From the NCBI GenBank assembly GCA_047518105.1, contig JAKZRQ010000230.1, positions 1-14,248 on the forward strand: a stretch of 14,248 nucleotides of DNA. The letters run 5' to 3'. The translations under genes were made by a program, and so were the position numbers. The stretch comes from VXYL01 sp047518105 (lineage in GTDB: Bacteria; Pseudomonadota; Gammaproteobacteria; Pseudomonadales; Azotimanducaceae). Numbering within the stretch: the first letter of the stretch is position 1; the number at the start of each line of letters is the position of its first letter. The notes beneath the pieces are model-generated. The model did no database searches and was not told the DNA's origin. It saw nothing but the letters and a program-made list of their open reading frames with translations. Of this stretch, positions 1 to 9,357 are shown piece by piece.

Positions 1-36
1 CACGGCAATCATTCCTACTTCGACGGCTTGGTGTAA
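1..36 (+). CDS. possible C-terminal tail of an unidentified gene (partial)
   Basis: An open frame enters from the left edge and reads HGNHSYFDGLV followed by TAA. Eleven codons are too few to identify a family. If real, the gene would converge on trmJ. There is no independent support beyond an open frame ending in a stop, so this could be chance. Confidence 0.2.
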   Translation, partial: HGNHSYFDGLV

Positions 37-121
37 GCACGCGGGCGTTGGGGTGGAAATCTCGGATTCAAGGCCCGTGAGGTCAGAAAACGACCGAAAT
101 GCTGCGTTTCTTGGGGTAAAG

Positions 122-139
122 AAAAAAGCGGCGACCCGC
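122..139 (-). terminator. weak candidate terminator downstream of trmJ
   Basis: Read on the minus strand, GCGG-GTCG-CCGC is followed directly by six T residues, about 117 bp past the trmJ stop. The stem is only 4 bp, so this is a weak intrinsic-terminator candidate. I see nothing else convincing between 37 and 255. Confidence 0.25.
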
Positions 140-255
140 AAGTCCTTGTTTTTCGCGGCTCCCAGCACAGCGCAAGTGGCTCGTCGTCGCGCATCCAATG
201 CATCTTCGGGAGGCGACGAAAACCGCATTCGGTGCGCGGCGGGCCGACAGGACGG

Positions 256-1014
256 CTACCGGTCGCTCGAACGCGTTGTCTCCGGTAGCGCTAGCGCTTT
301 TTCGACATGGGTCAAGACGCCGCGCAGGATGGCCACTTCGGTTTCATCCGCGTGGACGCGATTGAACAGACGCCGCAACCGGGTCATGGTCGCTCGCGGC
401 GCACGGGGACCCTGGAATCCGATGGCCGCAAGCACGCGTTCGAGATGGCGGTAGAGACCCCTCATTTCGGCGGCGCTGGCGAGAGGACGATCCCATTGGC
501 GTACCGGCGCATCCGCCATCGCCTTGTGGATCTCGTAGCAGACCACCTGCACGGCCATTGCCAGGTTCAGCGACGAATACGCCGTGCAGGCGGGAATGAC
601 CAGGTGCAGATTGCAGCGGTTGAGTTCGTCGTTGCTGAGCCCGCTGGTCTCGCGTCCGAAGAGGATCGCCACCGGTCGACCGCCTAGGCCCCCGCGCGCG
701 AGCCGGTCGGCGAACTCGGCCGCAGTCTCCACCGGCCACGGCACGCGCCTGGCGCGCGCGCTGGTTCCGACCACCCATCCGCAGTCTGCGATCGCCTCGT
801 CGAGATCGTCCACAACCCGCGCTGCATCCACCACGTCCCCCGCCCCGGCGGCCCGCCACTGCGCCTGGGGATCGGGAAAGCGCACCGGCCGAACCACAAT
901 CAAGTCGCCAAGTCCCATGGTCTTCATCGCCCGCGCCGCGCCGCCGATATTGCCAGGGTGGCTGGGTTCGACCAGAACGATGCGGACGTCCCGCACCGGG
1001 TTTGCCGGAGGCAT
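256..1014 (-). CDS. trmJ: tRNA (cytidine/uridine-2'-O-)-methyltransferase TrmJ
   Basis: A 252-residue SPOUT (SpoU/TrmH-type) RNA methyltransferase; E. coli TrmJ has 246. The family 2'-O-methylates C/U32 in the anticodon loop of several tRNAs, using S-adenosylmethionine in a trefoil-knot site, as a dimer in the cytoplasm. The three signature motifs are visible: PSHPGNIGGAARAMKTMG at residues 17-34, ILFGRETSGLSNDEL at 117-131 and IPACTAYSSLNLAMAVQ at 140-156. The C-terminal helical extension (about 180-245) separates TrmJ from shorter TrmL-like proteins. The frame is open further upstream to 1077. I chose the ATG at 1014 because AAGGA lies 8 nt before it and family similarity starts right after (VRDVRIVLVEPSHPGN). 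It is divergent from suhB. Identification is by family motifs and synteny. Confidence 0.94.
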   Translation of the reverse strand: MPPANPVRDVRIVLVEPSHPGNIGGAARAMKTMGLGDLIVVRPVRFPDPQAQWRAAGAGDVVDAARVVDDLDEAIADCGWVVGTSARARRVPWPVETAAEFADRLARGGLGGRPVAILFGRETSGLSNDELNRCNLHLVIPACTAYSSLNLAMAVQVVCYEIHKAMADAPVRQWDRPLASAAEMRGLYRHLERVLAAIGFQGPRAPRATMTRLRRLFNRVHADETEVAILRGVLTHVEKALALPETTRSSDR

Positions 1015-1124
1015 GCGCCTGTTCCTTCCGCGACGACGGTCGCGTAGCATACCGCGCTGCGGCCAGGGCCTTGCCATGGCCGCGCTCTTCGCCCCCCGCC
1101 AACGCCGGATCCAAGCTCATCGAC

Positions 1125-1997
1125 ATGGAACCCATGGTCAACATCGCGTTGCGCGCCGCCCGTCGAGCCGGCCGGGTGATCCTGAACAACATGGATCGCG
1201 TCGATACCCTGACGGTGCGGGAAAAGGCCCGCAACGACCTGGTCTCCGAGATCGATCTCGAGGCGGAAGACCTCATCGTCGACACGATTCGCAAGGTCTA
1301 CCCGGACCACGACATTCTCGGCGAGGAACGCGGCGCGCGCGAGTCGAGCGAGGTGCAGCAGTCGCCTGCGGGCACGACCGAACCCATCGGCGACGCTACC
1401 GCGCCCCGTATCGCCTGGATCATCGACCCCTTGGACGGCACCACGAATTTCGTCCACGGCATTCCCCATTTCTCCACCTCGATCGCGATCACCCGGGGGC
1501 CGACCCTGCTCCACGGCGTGGTGGTGGACCACGTCCGCAACGAGGAATTCACCGCCAGCCGGGGCGCGGGGGCGCGCCTGAACGGGAAGCGTATCCGCGT
1601 CGCCCGGCGCGACCGGATCGAGGACTCGATCATCGCCGGCGGGTTGCCGTTCGCGAGTGTGCACGCGCATCTCGATACCTATTGCGACGTCCAAAAGGTG
1701 TTCATGGGCCACTGCCGCACCTTGCGCCGGCAGGGTTCCGCCGCGCTCGACATGGCCTACGTCGCCGCAGGCCGCGTCGACGCCTTCTTCGAACTGGGCC
1801 TCAAGCCCTGGGACACGGCGGCTGGCGCGGTCATCGTTCGGGAAGCCGGCGGCTTCGTCGGCGATGCCGCCGGCGGCGACCGCTTCCTCGATTCCGGCAA
1901 CCTGGTCGCGGCGAACCCGCGGCTGTTTCGCGCCATCCTGCGGATCATCCGGACGAAGGCCGTGGAAAACGGCGACCTGTCCCTGGTCAGGGGTTGA
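1125..1997 (+). CDS. suhB: inositol-1-monophosphatase family protein SuhB
   Basis: A 290-residue Mg2+-dependent inositol monophosphatase-fold protein. SuhB hydrolyses inositol-1-phosphate in vitro; in E. coli it also joins the rRNA antitermination complex with Nus factors. The metal-site motifs are visible: GEERG at 66-70 (tandem Glu), DPLDGTTNF at 101-109, and GLKPWDTAAG at 225-234 carrying the WD pair. The start MEPMVNIALRAARRAG matches the E. coli N-terminus MHPMLNIAVRAARKAG closely, which is why I chose it over the upstream in-frame start at 1002. No strong ribosome-binding site precedes it. Between the EE and DPLDGT motifs it carries about 17 residues more than E. coli (Ser/Gly/Pro/Thr-rich, about 74-94), probably a surface loop. 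The divergent neighbour trmJ and the secF block downstream fit gammaproteobacterial synteny. Confidence 0.93.
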   Translation: MEPMVNIALRAARRAGRVILNNMDRVDTLTVREKARNDLVSEIDLEAEDLIVDTIRKVYPDHDILGEERGARESSEVQQSPAGTTEPIGDATAPRIAWIIDPLDGTTNFVHGIPHFSTSIAITRGPTLLHGVVVDHVRNEEFTASRGAGARLNGKRIRVARRDRIEDSIIAGGLPFASVHAHLDTYCDVQKVFMGHCRTLRRQGSAALDMAYVAAGRVDAFFELGLKPWDTAAGAVIVREAGGFVGDAAGGDRFLDSGNLVAANPRLFRAILRIIRTKAVENGDLSLVRG

Positions 1998-2067
1998 GCG
2001 CGCTATCCAGTCGAGCCGGTCTTGCCGTATCCTCGCCAGCTGACGTCCTAAACTGCGATCCGCCGGT

Positions 2068-3993
2068 ATGATCCAACCGATCCGTCCATACACCTTTGCG
2101 TTCCGGCTTGCCGCGTTGCTGGCCACGTTGACTGCCGTGGGCGGTTGCGGCGGAGGTGGCGGCGGCGGGAGCCCGCCGCCGGAACCTCCCCAACCCGCCA
2201 ATGCCAGGCCGCAGATCGCCGCCATCAGCGATCCGGAGCGGATGACCGTCGGTGAAACGCTGGAAATTGAGGTGTCCGTGACGGATGCCAATGCATCCGA
2301 CACCCACACCATCGACCCGACATCGAACGACGAAGAGGTGGCCACCGTGTCCGCCGACGGGCTGACCATCGTCATCGTGGCAGATGCTTCGGGGACGGCG
2401 ACCATCACCGTCACCGCCACCGATAGCAGCGGCCGCACCAATGCCGCCTCGAGCGCCGTGACCTTCACGGTTACCGTTCAATCGTCGTCGGGTTGGGTCG
2501 ACGGTCTGTTCGAGGACGACGCGATGTTCAAGACGCTCTGCGCCGTACCGCGCACCGGCGCCGAACCGACCAGCGGCGACCCCTACCCGGACCAACAAGG
2601 CACGACGCTCGACGAAAACAACTGGCTGCGATCCTGGAGCAACGACACCTACCTCTGGTACGACGAGATCGAGGATGTCGACCCCGACTGCTGCGACACC
2701 CCCACCTACTTCGGCCACATGAAGACGGAGGCAACGACGGCGTCGGGCGCGGCCAAGGACCAGTTCCACTTCACCCAAGACACCGCCCAGTGGATCGCGC
2801 GGTCCCAAGCCGGCGTTTCAGCGGGCTACGGCGCCCGGTTCGCCGTGCTCGCGGGGCGGCCGCCGCGCGACATCCGCGTGGCCTATACCGAACCCGACTC
2901 GCCTGCCACCAGTGCTGGCGTACGCCTCTTGCGGGGAACCAAGATCCTGGAAGTCGACGGCGTCGATGCGATCAATGCGCCTAGCCGGGCCGCAGCCAAC
3001 GTCCTGAACGCGGGACTCTTTCCGTCGGATGTCGGCCAAACCCATCGGTTCAAGGTCCAGGACCCCGGTAGCGAAGACGTGCGCGCGGTGACCATGCGCA
3101 CCGCGGTCATCACCTCGGATCCGGTTCAGCATGTCCGCGTGATCGATACGGACACGGGACCGGTCGGCTACTTGCTGTTCAACGACCACAACGCAGTCGC
3201 CGAAGAACGTCTGTTCGACGCGATGGGAGAACTGGCCGAAGAGGGCGTCGAAGACCTCGTGCTCGACCTGCGCTACAACGGCGGCGGTTATCTCGTCATC
3301 GCGAGCCAGTTGGCCTACATGATCGCCGGTTCGGCCGCAGCCCAAGGTCGGGTATTCAGCGAACTTCAGTTCAACGGCAAGCATACCGAGTACGACCCGG
3401 TGACGGGGCGACGGCTGGCGCCCAGCCTGTTCCAGGCAACCACCGTCGGCCTGTCCGTTTCACCCGGCGAGCCGCTCCCCGCCGTCGACCTCGAGCGCGT
3501 GTTCCTGCTCGGCGGACCCAGTACCTGTTCCGCCAGCGAATCGATCATCAACGGCCTGCGCGGCATCGACGTGGAAGTGATCCTGATGGGCGGAACCACC
3601 TGCGGCAAGCCCTACGGCTTCTACCCCGAGGACAACTGCGGAACCACCTATTTCACCGTCCAGTTCAAGGCGGTCAACGCCAAGGGATTCGGCGACTACG
3701 CCGATGGTTTCACACCCGCCGACGATCCCCGCGAGGGCGCGACGGAGGTGCCCGGTTGCGCAGTGGCCGACGACTTCGACCACCAGTTCGGCGACCCGGA
3801 GGAAGCCCGCTTGGCCGCCGCCCTCGCCTACCGGACCACGAGTGCCTGTCCCGAGGACGCCGCCGCCGAGGACGCCGCCGCCGGGCCCGACCGGTTCCTG
3901 CTCGCCGAGCGCCTGGACGCCGATGGCCGGATTCCCGTTTCCCACGGATTGATGGTGCCGCCCGGTGCGGACGCAAGCGGTAGCCCGCGATAG
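2068..3993 (+). CDS. S41 (C-terminal-processing type) peptidase, predicted lipoprotein with Ig-like and PDZ domains
   Basis: A 641-residue protein. Residues 1-26 are a lipoprotein signal ending in the lipobox VGGC, with Cys27 as lipidation site, then a Gly7 tract and Pro-rich linker (28-43). Residues about 47-138 look like a bacterial Ig-like beta domain. The S41 N-terminal region includes WLRSWSNDTYLWYDEI (186-201), a PDZ-like segment spans about 255-335, and the protease core about 365-560. By alignment with E. coli Prc, the catalytic Ser is S488 in STCSASE and the Lys is K514 in GGTTCGKPYGF. The residue four after the Lys is Phe518, where Prc has Gln, so a Ser-Lys dyad is likely. Nine Cys, one next to S488, suggest disulfides outside the cytoplasm. 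It probably acts on periplasmic or surface proteins; the substrate is unknown. It lies 70 bp after suhB and 20 bp from convergent secF. No clear ribosome-binding site precedes the ATG. Confidence 0.88.
   Translation: MIQPIRPYTFAFRLAALLATLTAVGGCGGGGGGGSPPPEPPQPANARPQIAAISDPERMTVGETLEIEVSVTDANASDTHTIDPTSNDEEVATVSADGLTIVIVADASGTATITVTATDSSGRTNAASSAVTFTVTVQSSSGWVDGLFEDDAMFKTLCAVPRTGAEPTSGDPYPDQQGTTLDENNWLRSWSNDTYLWYDEIEDVDPDCCDTPTYFGHMKTEATTASGAAKDQFHFTQDTAQWIARSQAGVSAGYGARFAVLAGRPPRDIRVAYTEPDSPATSAGVRLLRGTKILEVDGVDAINAPSRAAANVLNAGLFPSDVGQTHRFKVQDPGSEDVRAVTMRTAVITSDPVQHVRVIDTDTGPVGYLLFNDHNAVAEERLFDAMGELAEEGVEDLVLDLRYNGGGYLVIASQLAYMIAGSAAAQGRVFSELQFNGKHTEYDPVTGRRLAPSLFQATTVGLSVSPGEPLPAVDLERVFLLGGPSTCSASESIINGLRGIDVEVILMGGTTCGKPYGFYPEDNCGTTYFTVQFKAVNAKGFGDYADGFTPADDPREGATEVPGCAVADDFDHQFGDPEEARLAAALAYRTTSACPEDAAAEDAAAGPDRFLLAERLDADGRIPVSHGLMVPPGADASGSPR
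3853..3882 (+). repeat. 15-bp perfect tandem duplication inside the S41 gene
   Basis: The unit GAGGACGCCGCCGCC occurs twice in direct succession and encodes EDAAA-EDAAA (residues 597-606) in the low-complexity C-terminal tail beyond the protease core. It keeps the frame and probably arose by slippage. Confidence 0.85.
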
Positions 3994-4013
3994 GTAGCGG
4001 ACCTCGGTAGGCT

Positions 4014-4922
4014 TCAGGACTCGTCGAGCCCTTCCTTCTCCGGCAGAGCCAAGTCCTGCTTGCTGATTCCCATCGCCAGCAGCACATTGGCAGCCACGTA
4101 GATCGACGAGTAGGTCCCGACCACCACGCCGATGGTCAGCGCCGTGGCGAACCCGGCGATCTGCTCACCGGCGATCAGCAGCAGCACCACCAGCACCACC
4201 AAGGTGGTCAACGATGTGACCAAGGTTCGCCCCAGAGTCTGGTTCAGCGACTGGTTGATGACCTCCGTCGACGTTCCGCGGCGGATAGCGCGGAAGTTCT
4301 CGCGGATCCGGTCCGAGACCACGATGGTGTCGTTCAGCGAATAGCCGATCACGGCCAGGAGCGCCGCCAGTTCCGGTAGGTTGAAGGTCCACTGGAAGAC
4401 CGAGAACGCCCCCACCGTGATGATCACGTCGTGGATCAACGCGGTCACCGCGCCAACGGCGAACTTGCCCGTGAAACGCCACATGATGTAGAGCATCACG
4501 ACGCCGAGCGCCACCAGGAGCGCCAAGCCGCCCTTCTCCGTCAGTTCTTCGCCGACGACCGGGCCGACGAACTGCAGGTCGCGCAGCGCGACCTGGTCGA
4601 AACGCGTCCGGACCGCCGCCATGATGCGGTCGCCCATATCGGATTGGTCGACGCCTGGCACCGGCGGCATCCGCACAAGGATGTCCGTCTGTGACCCGTA
4701 GTTCTGGACGACGCCGTCCGACAACCCCGCGTCGTTCAGCACGACGCGCACGTCCTCTACCGACACCGACTCGGCGAATCCGATCTCCACCCGGACGCCG
4801 CCGGTGAAGTCGAGGCCCCGGTTGATGCCCATGAAGATCACCGACCCAATGGAGACGATCACCAACGCGATCGACGCCCACGCGGCGATCTTGCGCTTGC
4901 CCATGAAGTCGAAGGTGGTCAT
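4014..4922 (-). CDS. secF: protein translocase subunit SecF
   Basis: A 302-residue inner-membrane protein of the RND-like SecDF family. With SecD and YajC it uses the proton gradient to assist late steps of SecYEG protein export. Visible features: TM1 at about 12-32, the signature GLDFTGG at 36-42, a small periplasmic domain to about residue 125, FVGPVVG at 118-124, then five more hydrophobic segments. The conserved TM motif GYSLNDTIVVSDRIREN (193-209) contains the functionally important Asp/Arg residues. E. coli SecF (323 aa) has a longer N-terminus. Its ATG overlaps the secD stop by one base (TGATG), so translational coupling is likely. It is the last gene of the operon and converges on the S41 gene; no intrinsic terminator is visible in the 20-bp gap. 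Confidence 0.96.
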   Translation of the reverse strand: MTTFDFMGKRKIAAWASIALVIVSIGSVIFMGINRGLDFTGGVRVEIGFAESVSVEDVRVVLNDAGLSDGVVQNYGSQTDILVRMPPVPGVDQSDMGDRIMAAVRTRFDQVALRDLQFVGPVVGEELTEKGGLALLVALGVVMLYIMWRFTGKFAVGAVTALIHDVIITVGAFSVFQWTFNLPELAALLAVIGYSLNDTIVVSDRIRENFRAIRRGTSTEVINQSLNQTLGRTLVTSLTTLVVLVVLLLIAGEQIAGFATALTIGVVVGTYSSIYVAANVLLAMGISKQDLALPEKEGLDES

Positions 4923-6853
4923 CAGATCCAGACCTTCTTCGCGCGCGTACGCCCGTAGATCACGTGAACGAGGATGCGCGAGCCGAAGATCGCCGTGAAC
5001 ATCGAGGTGATGATGCCGATGGACAGGGTCACCGCGAAGCCCGCGATGGGGCCGCTGCCGATGGCGAGCAGGATCAACGCCACGAACAGGGTCGTGAGAT
5101 TGGCATCGAGGATGGTCAGAAAGGCGCGGTCGTAGCCCGCCTGGATCGCGAGCACCGGCGGCGAGGTCTTCAGCTCCTCCCGGATGCGGGAAAAGATGAG
5201 CACGTTGGCGTCCACCGCCATGCCCACCGTGAGCACGATCCCGGCAATGCCCGGCAGGGTGAGCGTTGCCTGCAACAACGACATCACCGCCATCAGGATG
5301 ACCAGGTTCAGGGTGAGCGCGATGTTGGCGATCAACCCGAACACCTTGTAGTAGATGGCCATGAAGACCAGCACCAGGGCGAAGCCCACGACTACGGCGA
5401 GCATGCCGCGCTCGATGTTCTCCTCGCCGAGCGATGCGCCGACGGTGCGCTCCTCGACGATGTACATGGGGGCGGCCAATGCCCCCGCACGAAGCAGGAA
5501 AGCGAGTTCCTGGGCCTCGCGCATGGTGACGCCGGTGATGCGGAAGTTGTACCCCAGCGCCGCTTGAATGGTGGGAATGCTGATGACGCGCTTGTCGGCG
5601 CGGCTACTGTGTTTCTCAACGCGTTCGCCGTCGACGATTTCGGTGGTGACGATGGGCTTGTGCTCGATGAAGATCACCGCCATGCGTCGACCGATGTTCG
5701 GTGCGGTGGCATCGTGGAACATCTCGCCGCCCCGGCTGTCGAGCTTGATGTCGACCTGGGGCAAGCCGGACTCGTAGTCCCTGCTCTGGGCCGCGTGGAC
5801 AACGTGGTCGCCGGTGAGGATGACCCGCTTGTTCAACTCCGCGACGCCCCCGGGTGTGGGCCACTTCTCGATCTCCGACGGCCGGTCGTTGGCCCGCGCC
5901 TCCAGACGGAACTCGAGATTTGCGAACTTGTTGATCTTGCGTTTGGCATCCGCGCTGTCCTGGACGCCCGGCAGGTCGATCACGATCCGGTTCCGGCCGA
6001 GCCGTTGCACCAGCGGTTCGGCGACGCCGAGTTGGTTGATCCGATTGCGCAGGCCGGTGAGGTTCTGATCGATGGCATTGCTTTCGATTTCGCGGATCCT
6101 GGCCTCCTGGACGGTAATGACGAAGCCGGCCCGAGTGCCGATGTCGACCGGCTCCAGGAGGTATTCGGGCTGCGGGAACTCGTCCTCGATCACCGCGATG
6201 GCGCGGTCGCGCACCTGCGGCGTCGCGAAGCCGAACCGGATGGCATTGCCCTCGACCATGCTGTCGGTGCTTCGGTAGCGCACCCGTTCCTCGCGCAGCA
6301 TGTCCTTGATCTTCTCGACCTCGTCGCCGAGGCGTTTGGTCAAAGCCTCTTCCATGTCCACCTGGAGCAGGAAGTGGGCGCCGCCGCGCAGGTCGAGGCC
6401 CAACGTCATCGGAATCGCGCCGATGTTGCGCAGCCAGTCGGGCGTGGTCGAGGCCGAGTTGAAGGCGACGACGTACTGGCGTTCCTCGCCCGGGGGGTTC
6501 AACCGCTCCTGCAAGAAGGCGCTGGCGCGCAGTTGATCACCGGCACTGGCAACGCGGATCAGGCCGCCCTCGGCCACCAACTCGCTGCCGCTCACCGGGA
6601 CGCCCGCCTCCTCCAAGGCCGTCGCCAGTTCTCCCAGCAGCACGCCGTCCACCGCGTGGCCGCTGTTGTCTGCGCTGATCTGCAGCGCGAAATCCGGTGG
6701 GAACAGGTTCGGCGCGGCGTACAGCCCACCGAGCACGATCACCAGGGCGAACACCAGGTAGCGCCACAGGGCGACTCCCGGGATTGTGCGCCCGGTACCG
6801 CGCGATCCGCCGAACAGGGTCGGCGCGCCTATGCCCCTGGCGTTCCTAGCCAC
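4922..6853 (-). CDS. secD: protein translocase subunit SecD
   Basis: A 643-residue inner-membrane SecD; E. coli SecD has 615. TM1 is WRYLVFALVIVLGGLYAAPNLF (about 30-51). The large periplasmic P1 domain carries GLDLRGG (152-158), and a head region with DLPGVQDSADAKR lies at 293-305. The C-terminal five-helix bundle (about 482-632) carries VDANVLIFSRIREE (547-560) with the conserved Asp and Arg pair. The only plausible start is GTG at 6853, since E. coli-like similarity begins at residue 30 and no ATG lies nearby. This gives a basic, Gly/Arg-rich cytoplasmic extension of about 28 residues; the ribosome-binding site is weak. It lies 45 bp after yajC and is coupled to secF. It pulls or prevents backsliding of translocating preproteins in the periplasm (family knowledge). 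Confidence 0.96.
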   Translation of the reverse strand: MARNARGIGAPTLFGGSRGTGRTIPGVALWRYLVFALVIVLGGLYAAPNLFPPDFALQISADNSGHAVDGVLLGELATALEEAGVPVSGSELVAEGGLIRVASAGDQLRASAFLQERLNPPGEERQYVVAFNSASTTPDWLRNIGAIPMTLGLDLRGGAHFLLQVDMEEALTKRLGDEVEKIKDMLREERVRYRSTDSMVEGNAIRFGFATPQVRDRAIAVIEDEFPQPEYLLEPVDIGTRAGFVITVQEARIREIESNAIDQNLTGLRNRINQLGVAEPLVQRLGRNRIVIDLPGVQDSADAKRKINKFANLEFRLEARANDRPSEIEKWPTPGGVAELNKRVILTGDHVVHAAQSRDYESGLPQVDIKLDSRGGEMFHDATAPNIGRRMAVIFIEHKPIVTTEIVDGERVEKHSSRADKRVISIPTIQAALGYNFRITGVTMREAQELAFLLRAGALAAPMYIVEERTVGASLGEENIERGMLAVVVGFALVLVFMAIYYKVFGLIANIALTLNLVILMAVMSLLQATLTLPGIAGIVLTVGMAVDANVLIFSRIREELKTSPPVLAIQAGYDRAFLTILDANLTTLFVALILLAIGSGPIAGFAVTLSIGIITSMFTAIFGSRILVHVIYGRTRAKKVWI

Positions 6854-6898
6854 GGCTTCGCGTCGCCGTCTCGGGGCGCACTCGGGATGTCTGGAATA

Positions 6899-7231
6899 CT
6901 ACGAGTCTTCGAGGGATTTCAACGTCCCTTTCGGCAGCGTTGCGCCCACCGACGACTTCTGCACGCGCAACTCGACGTTGTTGGTGACCCGGACCTTGAC
7001 GAAACCCTCCTCGACCTTGGTGACCTGGCCTGTGAGGCCGCCCACGGTGACCACCTCGTCGCCCTTGGCGAGTCCCGAAACCAGCGCCTGGTGCTCCTTG
7101 CGGCGCTTGCTCTGGGGGCGAATCATGAGGAAATACATGATCACGAACAGGCCCCCGAGAAGCAGGAACATCGTCCAGGAACTCCCACCGGCAGGGGCCG
7201 CCGCATAGGCAAAGTCAGGCATGTCGATCAT
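6899..7231 (-). CDS. yajC: Sec translocon accessory protein YajC
   Basis: A 110-residue protein, the same length as E. coli YajC. One membrane helix (about 17-37, ending FLMIRPQSKRRKEH) is followed by a small cytoplasmic beta domain with the family pattern GDEVVTVGGLTGQVTKVEEGFVKVRV split over 57-82. YajC binds SecDF and forms part of the holo-translocon. I chose the ATG at 7231 because AGGA lies 8 nt upstream; the next ATG (7222) lacks such a site and the frame upstream to 7297 lies in tgt. The start overlaps the tgt stop by 17 bp, which points to co-transcription and coupling. Confidence 0.94.
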   Translation of the reverse strand: MIDMPDFAYAAAPAGGSSWTMFLLLGGLFVIMYFLMIRPQSKRRKEHQALVSGLAKGDEVVTVGGLTGQVTKVEEGFVKVRVTNNVELRVQKSSVGATLPKGTLKSLEDS

Positions 7232-8349
7232 CGCTGGATTCCTGGCGGCCGATGAGGGTGCTGGCAAGGCCCGCCAATGTACCCGCTTCGATTGCACCGC
7301 GCAATTGGCGCATCAGGGCGTGGTAGTAGCTCAGGTTGTGAATCGTCATCAGCACGGAGGCGAGAATTTCGCCGCAGCGGTCGAGGTGGTGGACGTAGGC
7401 GCGCGAGAAATTCGCGCAGGCGTAGCAGGCGCAGTTCGGATCGATGGCCGCGGCATCGTTGCGATGGGCGGCGTTGCGGATCCTGACCACGCCTTCGGAG
7501 GTGAACAGGTGGCCGTTGCGGGCGTTGCGGGTCGGCAGCACGCAGTCGAACATGTCGACACCTGCGCAAACGCCGCGCACCAGATCCTCGGGCGTGCCGA
7601 CGCCCATCAGGTAGCGCGGCTTGTCCGCCGGCATCGCGGGCGCGACGTGCGCCATGACGGCGTTCATCCGATCCTTCGGTTCGCCCACCGAAAGTCCGCC
7701 GATGGCGTAGCCGTCGAAGCCGATGTCCACGAGTTCGGCAAGGCTCTCCGTGCGCAGGCCGGGGTACATTCCACCTTGCACGATCCCGAACAGCGCACTG
7801 GGATGATCGCCCTGGCTTCGCCGGCCGCGCCGGGCCCAGCGCATGGACAGCCGCATCGAGCGCTCGGCCTCGGTCTCGGTGGCCGGGTAGTCCGTGCACT
7901 CGTCGAAGGACATCACGATGTCCGCGCCCAGATTGTGCTGCACGGCGATGGAACGCTCGGGCGTGAGTTCGACCCAGTCGCCGTCGATGGGGGAGCGAAA
8001 GGTCGCACCCTCCTCCGTCACCCGCACCTGCGCCGACTTCGACCGACCGCCGGCGCGCTCCTGACGCAGGCTGAACACCTGGTAGCCGCCCGAATCCGTG
8101 AGGATCGGATGCGGCCAGTCCATGAAACCGTGCAGACCTCCCAAACGGCCGATCAGCTCATCGCCGGGCCGCAGCATGAGATGGAAGGTGTTGCCCAGGA
8201 GGATCTGGGTGCCGCTCTCCTCCAAGTTGCGCGGGGTCATGCCCTTGACCGTGCCGTAGGTGCCGCAGGGCATGAACACGGGCGTCTCGACAAACCCGTG
8301 GCCGGTGGTCAGGCGGCCTCGGCGAGCCGCGCCATCGGTGGCCAGGAGC

Positions 8350-8357
<8 letters not shown>
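7215..8357 (-). CDS. tgt: queuine tRNA-ribosyltransferase (bacterial tRNA-guanine transglycosylase)
   Basis: A 380-residue Tgt (E. coli 375). It exchanges guanine-34 for the queuosine precursor preQ1 in tRNA Asp, Asn, His and Tyr. The start MFELLATDGAARRGRL matches the family N-terminus; the open frame upstream to 8459 is read-through into queA. Catalytic residues by alignment: Asp88 in LTDSGG (general base) and Asp271 in DMFDCVLPTRNARNG (nucleophile). The zinc site is intact: C309, C311, C314 and H340 with the family spacing. The segment 98-112 (RQERAGGRSKSAQVR) is about 10 residues longer than in E. coli. The start overlaps queA by 8 bp and the stop overlaps yajC by 17 bp. Confidence 0.97.

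Positions 8358-9357
<1,000 letters not shown>

Noticed and set aside
584..2468. Long open frames antisense to or out of frame with trmJ, suhB and the S41 gene
   Set aside because: They lack any recognisable motif, while the genes in the chosen frames match families along their whole length.
4964..7255. 763-codon plus-strand open frame opposite secD and yajC
   Set aside because: It is antisense to clearly identified genes, is rich in His/Asp/Gln/Arg runs and matches no family. Long antisense frames are expected in GC-rich genes with strong third-position GC.
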